Below are positions 57,835-64,000 of a stretch of 64,000 nucleotides of DNA, piece after piece. Position 1 is the stretch's first letter; each line of letters opens with the position of its first letter. Below the pieces are notes generated by a model. It made no database searches, was not told where the DNA came from, and was given only the letters and a program-made list of their open reading frames with translations. A program made the position numbers and the translations under genes. The stretch comes from Lachnospiraceae bacterium (GTDB taxonomy: Bacteria > Bacillota > Clostridia > Lachnospirales > Lachnospiraceae): assembly GCA_004558185.1 (NCBI GenBank), contig SFDP01000001.1, positions 1 through 64,000 on the forward strand, in the 5' to 3' direction.

Positions 57835-59023
57835 TATTCCTCTCATCTTGTTGTTCCAATGGCATTTCAGATCGATCTGCTGTTTCCACTTCCTCTTTTT
57901 CCAGCATTCTGAACCGGTTGAAGCCCTGCCAGAGCATGGCAAGGCTGCGCTTCGTATTATCAAAAAATCCTGCCTCGTTCATGGTTTCTACTAAAATTCC
58001 CAGCGGTACTGCCACGATCATTCCAATCATTCCTGCCAGTCGATAGCCTGCATATAATAGAATCAGCGTAGGTATGGGCGGCATACCGATAGAATCTCCT
58101 ACAATTTTGGGCTGAATAATCTGACGGGTCAATTGCCCCACTCCCCAAATAGCCAAAAGCCCGATACCAAAGGTATACTGACCGCTTAGAAACTTGATTA
58201 CCGCCCAGGGCATCAATACTGCCCCGGTACCAAAAATGGGAAGAATATCCAAAAGGGCAATTCCAAAAGCAATGAGGAAGCCATACTGGATTTTCAAAAG
58301 CATTAATCCGATGACCAGGATCAGATAGATCCACACCTCGATTTTTAACTGTGCCTTGAAGTATCCTCCTATTGCCCCCAACAGGGTTTTTTTCATTAAT
58401 CTTCCCTTTTCTCTTAAGCCCTCCGAAAAATGACGGCTTACAAACACTCCAAAATACTCCTTTTCCGCCACAAAAAAATAGGCTGAAAGAAGACACATAA
58501 TCACTGCCACCAGGATGCTGGGAATATTTTTGGCCAGATTGCCCACTGCACCTACCGTAGGTACGCTGAGCTGACCAATAAAGCTGCTCAGATTTTGTCC
58601 CAGATTATTTCCAAACTCCTCCACCTGACGTACCACACTATCCGGCAGACGGTCAATAACGCCTGCCCAGTTGGTGGCAATATTGGCAAAGTCCTTCTCC
58701 ATGGATTCCCAGATTTCAGGCAGACTGGTAAACAGGCCATAGCCTTCCTCAAGCAGCTTGACACCGACTCCATAAATTACCAGGCAAATTCCTGCAATAA
58801 CCGCCACTATCACCAAGGCTGAGCCGGCTTTTCGCTTCATCTTGATTTTATCCTCAAAAAAACGCACCAGGGGATTGGCCATCAGAGAAAGCAGCCAGCC
58901 GATAATAAAGGGCATGAACAGTCCCAGTATCTTGGGAAGAATCCAGATACAGGCAACTACCACTGCCATGGCAAACCCCACATTGGTCAGGGCTTTTAAA
59001 TATTTTTGAGGCATCCTACTCAT
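57818..59023 (-). CDS. AI-2E/PerM-family permease (YtvI-like)
   Basis: Membrane protein of 401 residues with about seven to eight spans; the family motif ALLDILPIFGTGAVLMPWAV lies in the second half, followed by QIIQPKIVGDSIGMPPIPTL and the GMIGMIVAVPLGIL span. The family includes exporters of autoinducer-2 and Na/H antiporters, and the YtvI branch is tied to sporulation in Bacillus; its function here is open. GGAGG precedes the ATG at 59023. Confidence 0.88.
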   Translation of the reverse strand: MSRMPQKYLKALTNVGFAMAVVVACIWILPKILGLFMPFIIGWLLSLMANPLVRFFEDKIKMKRKAGSALVIVAVIAGICLVIYGVGVKLLEEGYGLFTSLPEIWESMEKDFANIATNWAGVIDRLPDSVVRQVEEFGNNLGQNLSSFIGQLSVPTVGAVGNLAKNIPSILVAVIMCLLSAYFFVAEKEYFGVFVSRHFSEGLREKGRLMKKTLLGAIGGYFKAQLKIEVWIYLILVIGLMLLKIQYGFLIAFGIALLDILPIFGTGAVLMPWAVIKFLSGQYTFGIGLLAIWGVGQLTRQIIQPKIVGDSIGMPPIPTLILLYAGYRLAGMIGMIVAVPLGILVETMNEAGFFDNTKRSLAMLWQGFNRFRMLEKEEVETADRSEMPLEQQDERNNGQEL

Positions 59024-59072
59024 CCTTTCCTCCATTTCAAAGTGTCTTAAGCTGAGGATTACAAGCCGCTTC

Positions 59073-59681
59073 TTAAATTCCGCTCTGTAATTCTCCCTCC
59101 TCTAAAAGAGAATCCAATAGCGCATAGATTTCTTCCCTTCCCTGCTTGGTCTGGGAGGAGAAGGGAATAATCTGTGTTCCAGGCACTACCTTAAGGCCGT
59201 TTTTAATCATTTTTATATGCTTGTCCTTCTGGCTGCGGTTTATCTTATCCAGCTTTGTAGCAATAATCACCGGCCGAAAGCCCTGATTTAGTATCCAGCG
59301 ATACATCTGCTGATCATTGGCTCCCGGCTCGTGACGGATATCGATCAGTAAAAAAATCGTTTTCAATTGTTTGGATCGATGAAGATAGCGCTCGATCATC
59401 CTTCCCCATTTTTCCTTTTCACTGACACTGACTCTGGCATATCCATAGCCGGGTAAATCCACGAAGTACAACTGACTGTTTATATTATAGAAATTAATGG
59501 TTTGGGTCTTTCCCGGCTGTGAGCTGGTTCTTGCCAGTCCTTTGCGATTCATCAGCGCATTGATCAGAGATGACTTTCCCACATTGCTTTTTCCCGCAAA
59601 AGCCACCTCCGGCAGGGTATTTTCCGGCAAGGTGCTGGTAATTCCACAGACAGTCTCCAAATTTACCTGTTTAATAACCAT
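59073..59681 (-). CDS. engB: ribosome-assembly GTPase EngB/YsxC
   Basis: GTPase of 202 residues needed for maturation of the large ribosomal subunit. P-loop AGKSNVGKSSLINALM, the G3 region VDLPGYGYARVS, TKLDKI (G4) and the SSQTKQGREE (G5) are present. The start at ATG 59681 is preferred since GGAGG lies five bases upstream; in-frame ATGs at 59693 and 59684 are too close to it. It overlaps the end of lon by 11 bases, a standard arrangement. Confidence 0.97.
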   Translation of the reverse strand: MVIKQVNLETVCGITSTLPENTLPEVAFAGKSNVGKSSLINALMNRKGLARTSSQPGKTQTINFYNINSQLYFVDLPGYGYARVSVSEKEKWGRMIERYLHRSKQLKTIFLLIDIRHEPGANDQQMYRWILNQGFRPVIIATKLDKINRSQKDKHIKMIKNGLKVVPGTQIIPFSSQTKQGREEIYALLDSLLEEGELQSGI

Positions 59682-62067
59682 CATTACCTCCACCTTCTCT
59701 TTGCGGCTCTGTTTTCACAAATGCCTGCTCTACCACCTGAGTCATATTCTCTACCAGAATGATCTCCAGTCCTCCTTTGATTTCCTGGGGAATCTCTTCA
59801 ATATCCTTTTCATTTTTCCGGGGAACCAGTACCGTCTTTACTCCCGCTGTTTTGGCAGCAAGAATTTTTTCCTTTAATCCTCCAATGGGAAGCACTCTTC
59901 CTCGCAGGGTGATCTCTCCCGTCATTGCCACATCTGCTCTCACCGGAGTACCGGTAATGGCAGACAGCAATGCCGTTGCCATGGTAATCCCGGCAGAAGG
60001 CCCATCCTTTGGAACTGCCCCTTCGGGGATGTGAATATGAAAATCCTGCTTTTTAAATACTTCCTGAGCAATATGATACTGCTTGCTTACTGAACGAACG
60101 AAGCTGACTGCAGTACGGGCCGACTCCTTCATGACATTTCCCATCTGCCCTGTTAATTCCACGGCACCTTTGCCGGGCATCATATTCACTTCGATCTGCA
60201 GGGTATCCCCGCCTACACTGGTCCAGGCCAGCCCTCTGACGATTCCCACCTCATCCTTTTCATTGATCTTGTCCAGCGTATATTTCTTCTTTCCTAAATA
60301 CTTCCCTAAATTGGTCCCTGTAATACGGATTTTTTTGTCTTTGTTCTTTAAAATTTCTCTTGCCGCTTTCCGGCAGACGGTTCCGATCTGTCTTTCCAGC
60401 CCCCGAACTCCGGCCTCCCTGGTATAGAATTGAATCATATCCTTCAAGGCTCTGTCACTGAAGTTTAGCTGTCCCTTAGGAATTCCGCTTTTCACTAACT
60501 GCTTTTCTGCCAAATGCTCTTTGGCAATATGGAATTTTTCATTGGCGGTATAGCTGGTCACCTCAATGATTTCCATTCGATCCAGCAAAGGCCTTGGAAT
60601 AGTGCCAGTAGAGTTGGCCGTAGCAATAAAAAATACCTGAGACAAATCTACGGGAATTTCCACATAGTGATCCCTGAAATGACTGTTCTGCTCCCCATCC
60701 AGTACCTCCAGAAGGGCAGAAAAGGTATCTCCCTTATAATCGTTGCTGACCTTGTCAATTTCATCCAAAAGCATCAGGGGATTCTTAACTCCCGCCTGCT
60801 TCAGGCCGCTCACGATCCTTCCCGGCATGGCTCCTACATAGGTTCTTCTGTGGCCCCGGATTTCCGCTTCATCCCGAACGCCTCCCAGACAAATCCTTAC
60901 ATACTTCTTATGCAGCGCCTCTGCCACACTTCTGGCAATAGAGGTCTTTCCTGTCCCCGGAGGGCCAACCAGACAAAGAATAGAGCTGTCTCCTCTTTTG
61001 TTCAGGGCACGGACAGCCAAAAATTCCAGAATTCTTTCCTTCACCTGCTCCAAGCCATAATGATCCTCATTCAGCTTCTTTTCTGCCCCGTCTAAATCCA
61101 GATTATCCTTGCCCATTTTGTCCCAGGGCAGCTCCAACAGGGTTTCAATGTAGCCCCGTTCCACTGACATTTCCGAACTATGAGGGGAAAGGTTTTTAAA
61201 GCGGCTGATTTCCTTAGTGATTTTTTCTTTCACCTCTGCGGAGGCCTTCAGCTTATGCAGAGCTTCCTCAAAACGCTCTGCATCAGAAAGTTCTCCTTCC
61301 TCCCCCAGCTCCTTACGAATATACTTTAGCTGCTCCCTGAGTAAAAACTCCTTCTGATTTTCCTCTACCTTATCCCGTACTACCTCCGTAAGCCTGTTTT
61401 TCAGCTTGCCGATTTCAATTTCCTTGGCTAATATCCCCACCATCTCACGGTATCGCTCTTCTATTTCCAGGGTTTCCAGAATAAGCTGTTTTTTTTCATA
61501 ATTAACAGGCAGATTAATGGCTATCTGATCCAGTAAATGAGACAAATTGGTCAGTTTATCTACCTGAGAGGAAAGGCTTTTCCCGATTTTGGGATAATAA
61601 ATCATAAATTCAGCCAGAATTTCCTTTAAGTGTCGGATCATGGCCTCTTCCTCATTGGAGAATTCCTCTGTTTCCTGCTTTGGCGCTTCTTCCTCCAGAT
61701 TAAGCACCTCTGCCTGAAGGTATTCATCCTTCTCTCCTCTGCCGGAAACCACCTCCAGACCCATCAGTCTGCCTCTGCTGACTCCCTCTACCAACACTCT
61801 GACCAGACCTCCCGGCAGCTTACTGATCTGCTTGACCACAGCCATGGTGCCTATGGTATACAAATCTTCCATTTTGGGTTCTTCCACTTCCTGATTTTTC
61901 TGGGTAATTAAAAACAACCTTTGCTCTTCCATCAGAGCCTGCTGAACTGCCAGAATCGACCTGTCCCGACTTAGATCAAAATGAATGATCATATGGGGAA
62001 AAATGGTCAATCCCCTAAGTGCCACTGCGGGCATAACATCTCGTAATTGTAAATCCTTTTCTTCCAT
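59671..62067 (-). CDS. lon: ATP-dependent protease Lon
   Basis: AAA+ serine protease of 798 residues that degrades damaged and regulatory proteins. N-terminal substrate domain (about 1-210), coiled linker, AAA+ domain with GPPGTGKTSIARSVA and LLDEIDKVS, and the C-terminal protease domain with catalytic Ser in KDGPSAGITMA and Lys in GGLKEKILAAKTAGV. Preceded by a terminator at 62091-62127, so a promoter close to the gene or readthrough is required. Confidence 0.98.
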   Translation of the reverse strand: MEEKDLQLRDVMPAVALRGLTIFPHMIIHFDLSRDRSILAVQQALMEEQRLFLITQKNQEVEEPKMEDLYTIGTMAVVKQISKLPGGLVRVLVEGVSRGRLMGLEVVSGRGEKDEYLQAEVLNLEEEAPKQETEEFSNEEEAMIRHLKEILAEFMIYYPKIGKSLSSQVDKLTNLSHLLDQIAINLPVNYEKKQLILETLEIEERYREMVGILAKEIEIGKLKNRLTEVVRDKVEENQKEFLLREQLKYIRKELGEEGELSDAERFEEALHKLKASAEVKEKITKEISRFKNLSPHSSEMSVERGYIETLLELPWDKMGKDNLDLDGAEKKLNEDHYGLEQVKERILEFLAVRALNKRGDSSILCLVGPPGTGKTSIARSVAEALHKKYVRICLGGVRDEAEIRGHRRTYVGAMPGRIVSGLKQAGVKNPLMLLDEIDKVSNDYKGDTFSALLEVLDGEQNSHFRDHYVEIPVDLSQVFFIATANSTGTIPRPLLDRMEIIEVTSYTANEKFHIAKEHLAEKQLVKSGIPKGQLNFSDRALKDMIQFYTREAGVRGLERQIGTVCRKAAREILKNKDKKIRITGTNLGKYLGKKKYTLDKINEKDEVGIVRGLAWTSVGGDTLQIEVNMMPGKGAVELTGQMGNVMKESARTAVSFVRSVSKQYHIAQEVFKKQDFHIHIPEGAVPKDGPSAGITMATALLSAITGTPVRADVAMTGEITLRGRVLPIGGLKEKILAAKTAGVKTVLVPRKNEKDIEEIPQEIKGGLEIILVENMTQVVEQAFVKTEPQREGGGNDGY

Positions 62068-62090
62068 AGCTATATCTCTTATATCCTTTT

Positions 62091-62127
62091 AAAAAAGCTG
62101 TCACACCAGAAGATATGATGTGACAGC
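62091..62127 (-). terminator. terminator after clpX
   Basis: On the minus strand GCTGTCACA (62127-62119) and TGTGACAGC (62105-62097) form a nine-base stem followed by TTTTTT. Confidence 0.85.
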
Positions 62128-62154
62128 CTCTTTAAGCTTCTCCTTCTTTTTGGC

Positions 62155-63384
62155 TTACCGGTGTACCACCAGAGGTTGGCTTTTTCCCTCCACTGCATCT
62201 TTGGTAATTTTACATTCCAGAATCGTTTCATCCGAAGGAATTCGATACATCACATCCATCATGACCTTCTCCATTATAGAACGAAGGCCTCTGGCTCCGG
62301 TTTTCCTCTCAACCGCCAGCTCGGCAATAGCATCAATGGCATCATCCGTAAAGCTTAATACCACATTGTCGTATTGAAACAGCTTCTTATACTGTTTAAT
62401 TAATGCATTCCTGGGCTGCGTCAAAATCCGAATCAGTGATTCCTTATCCAAGCCTTCCAGCGATACGCTAATCGGCACACGGCCGATAAACTCAGGAATC
62501 AGCCCATATTTCACCAAATCCTGCGGCGTTACCTGAGCCAGCAGCTCCCCTATTTCATGGGTATTTTTCGTCGTTACCTCGGTATTAAAGCCTATTGTCT
62601 TTCTGTCCAGTCTGGTTTCAATAATTTTCTCCAGACCATCAAAAGCACCTCCGCAAATAAACAGGATATTGGAGGTGTCTACCTGAATCAGTTCCTGATG
62701 GGGGTGCTTTCTTCCGCCCTGCGGAGGCACACTGGCCATCGTACCCTCCACGATCTTTAACAGGGCCTGCTGTACGCCTTCCCCAGATACATCACGGGTA
62801 ATCGAAACATTCTCACCTTTCTTGGTGATTTTATCAATTTCATCGATATAAATAATTCCCTTTTGTGCTCTTTCCACATTATAGTCTGCTGCCTGCAAGA
62901 GCTTAAGAAGAATGTTCTCCACATCTTCTCCCACATAGCCTGCCTCTGTCAGGGTTGTGGCATCAGCAATAGCAAAAGGCACATTAATAATTTTGGCCAG
63001 GGTCTGCGCCAGATAAGTCTTTCCGGAGCCGGTAGGCCCAATCATAATGATGTTGCTTTTCTGCAGCTCCACATCATCCTCGTCTTTTTTTACCGTAATC
63101 CGTTTATAATGATTATAGACTGCTACCGACAGTACCTTCTTGGCATCCTCCTGACCAATTACATATTCATCCAGATGCTCCTTGATTTCCACCGGCTTGA
63201 GCAGATTAATCTCTTCGCTGCCTTGCAGCTCTTCTTCCTCTTCGTATTCCTCTTCAATAATGTCTGCACAAATGTCCACGCATTCATCGCAGATATATAC
63301 CCCGGAAGGTCCCGCTATCAGTTTGCGTACCTGATCCTGAGTTTTATTGCAAAAGGAACACCTCACCTCTGAATTCTTTGCCAT
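62155..63384 (-). CDS. clpX: ATP-dependent unfoldase ClpX
   Basis: Hexameric AAA+ unfoldase that feeds ClpP; 409 residues. The N-terminal zinc finger (CSFCNKTQDQVRKLI, CDECVDIC) binds adaptors, then Walker A GPTGSGKTYLAQTLA, Walker B IIYIDEIDKI, and the conserved pore loop GYVGEDVENI; a family IGF-type loop (KTIGFNTEV) contacts ClpP. AGGATGG precedes the ATG at 63384; the frame to 63420 adds twelve unconserved residues. Confidence 0.98.
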   Translation of the reverse strand: MAKNSEVRCSFCNKTQDQVRKLIAGPSGVYICDECVDICADIIEEEYEEEEELQGSEEINLLKPVEIKEHLDEYVIGQEDAKKVLSVAVYNHYKRITVKKDEDDVELQKSNIIMIGPTGSGKTYLAQTLAKIINVPFAIADATTLTEAGYVGEDVENILLKLLQAADYNVERAQKGIIYIDEIDKITKKGENVSITRDVSGEGVQQALLKIVEGTMASVPPQGGRKHPHQELIQVDTSNILFICGGAFDGLEKIIETRLDRKTIGFNTEVTTKNTHEIGELLAQVTPQDLVKYGLIPEFIGRVPISVSLEGLDKESLIRILTQPRNALIKQYKKLFQYDNVVLSFTDDAIDAIAELAVERKTGARGLRSIMEKVMMDVMYRIPSDETILECKITKDAVEGKSQPLVVHR

Positions 63385-63445
63385 ATTTTTTCCATCCTGC
63401 TGCTTTAGCAGCCTTTTCATTAACTCTATTCTTTAACTCTATTCC

Positions 63446-64000
63446 TTATTTCCCTTCAGCAATCTCACTGTGGGAAACAAAAATGGAATCTACCAGGCCA
63501 TATGCCTTCGCTTCTTCTGCACTTTTCCAGTTGTCTCTTTCGGTATCACGGGCAATAGTATCGTAATCCTGTCCGGTATTCTGAGCCAGAATACGATTCA
63601 GCTTCTCCTTGGTTTTCAGAATATGCTTGGCAGCAATCTCAATTTCTGTTGCCTGCCCCTGGGCACCGCCTAAAGGCTGATGAATCATGATTTCTGCATT
63701 GGGCAGGGCATACCGCTTCCCTTTGGCGCCGCCGGCAAGCAAAAATGCTCCCATACTGGCTGCCATACCGATGCAAACGGTGGACACATCACACTTAATA
63801 AAGTTCATGGTATCATAAATAGCCATTCCTGCCGTTACTGAGCCACCGGGGCTGTTGATGTACAGATGAATGTCCTTTTCAGGATCCTCTGCTTCCAGAA
63901 AAAGCAACTGTGCTACGACCAGCGATGCGGTTACTTCGTTAACCTCTTCTCCCAGAAAAATAATTCTTTCCTTTAATAATCTTGAATAAATGTCATAGGA
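63446..64000 (-). CDS. clpP: ATP-dependent protease subunit ClpP (5' end off window)
   Basis: Serine protease barrel that works with ClpX and ClpC. The visible 184 residues begin inside the N-terminal part (SYDIYSRLLKERIIFLGEEV) and include the catalytic Ser in CIGMAASMGAFLLA, His in EIMIHQPLGGAQG and Asp in the DTERDNW segment. The frame stays open to base 64000, so the start and promoter are not in the window; only about the first 10-15 residues are missing. An internal ATG at 63907 is not the start. clpX follows 61 bases on. Confidence 0.97.
   Translation of the reverse strand, partial: SYDIYSRLLKERIIFLGEEVNEVTASLVVAQLLFLEAEDPEKDIHLYINSPGGSVTAGMAIYDTMNFIKCDVSTVCIGMAASMGAFLLAGGAKGKRYALPNAEIMIHQPLGGAQGQATEIEIAAKHILKTKEKLNRILAQNTGQDYDTIARDTERDNWKSAEEAKAYGLVDSIFVSHSEIAEGK

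Noticed and set aside
1..64000. CRISPR arrays, transposases, integrases, phage genes, toxin-antitoxin pairs or restriction systems
   Set aside because: None of the coding frames shows such motifs, and no regularly spaced repeats were seen.

Overview
The window reads as a chromosomal segment of a spore-forming, low-to-mid GC Firmicute, most likely a Lachnospiraceae member (Clostridium cluster XIVa). Reasons: spoVAD and spoVAE; an infC gene with an AUU start behind an attenuated L20-type leader; a threonyl T-box; Shine-Dalgarno sites of the GGAGG type almost everywhere; a TrpB2-type tryptophan synthase; a flavoprotein-rubredoxin fusion typical of anaerobes; and small families common in this group (DUF1540, DUF1653). 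I see no phage, insertion sequence, CRISPR array or other mobile element. All protein and tRNA genes but one (an RpiR-type regulator at 37437-38294) lie on the minus strand, so the text below runs from high to low coordinates, in the direction of transcription.

Layout. 64000-59073: clpP (5' end off the window), clpX, lon, engB, a protein quality-control and ribosome-assembly block. 59023-54976: AI-2E-type permease, truA, a VanZ-like protein with a small coupled ORF, pyrE behind its own promoter, a small membrane protein and an unusually long M29-type aminopeptidase. 52823-49373: purE-purM-purN-purD. 49337-43534: SH3-domain membrane protein with an acidic cytoplasmic tail, GntR regulator, clpC, an unassigned 135-residue protein, radA. 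43433: tRNA-Trp. 43005-38435: Cache-type chemoreceptor, T-box-controlled thrS, a DUF1540 protein. 38294-30009: an RpiR regulator divergent from an Opp-type ABC transporter (binding protein, two permeases, two ATPases) whose last gene is a predicted beta-propeller glycosidase, suggesting oligosaccharide rather than peptide uptake. 29994-28587: infC-rpmI-rplT with promoter and attenuator leader. 28527-28264: tRNA-Val and tRNA-Met. 28145-22700: Spx/ArsC-like protein, a PAS/GGDEF/EAL protein with two degenerate GGDEF domains, trpB2, a flavin reductase-rubredoxin fusion. 22490-14963: tmk, alkD-like, spoVAD, an 84-residue protein, ridA, aroK, an EamA permease, spoVAE, and a FeoA-FeoB fusion with its own promoter. 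14847-11445: DUF1653 protein, an SfsA-MutY fusion, a family 2 glycosyltransferase. 11285-3192: pstS-pstC-pstA-pstB-phoU, then an array of TTTACA Pho-box-like repeats, a Na/Pi cotransporter gene and a PhoP/PhoR-like two-component system. 2972-1734: glyA with a near-consensus promoter. 1497-1: a chemoreceptor running off the left edge.

How it works together. The phosphate block is the most coherent unit: a high-affinity ABC importer with its PhoU regulator, a second Na-coupled importer, and the two-component system that probably controls both, with candidate response-regulator sites before the second importer. The Opp-type/glycosidase/RpiR block looks like a self-contained sugar-oligomer utilisation locus. 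The sporulation genes spoVAD and spoVAE are separated by housekeeping genes, without spoVAC in view. The fusions (SfsA-MutY, FeoA-FeoB, flavin reductase-rubredoxin) and a short dispersed intergenic repeat with three recognisable copies plus one doubtful copy are the less ordinary points. I found no obviously new defence or mobile system.
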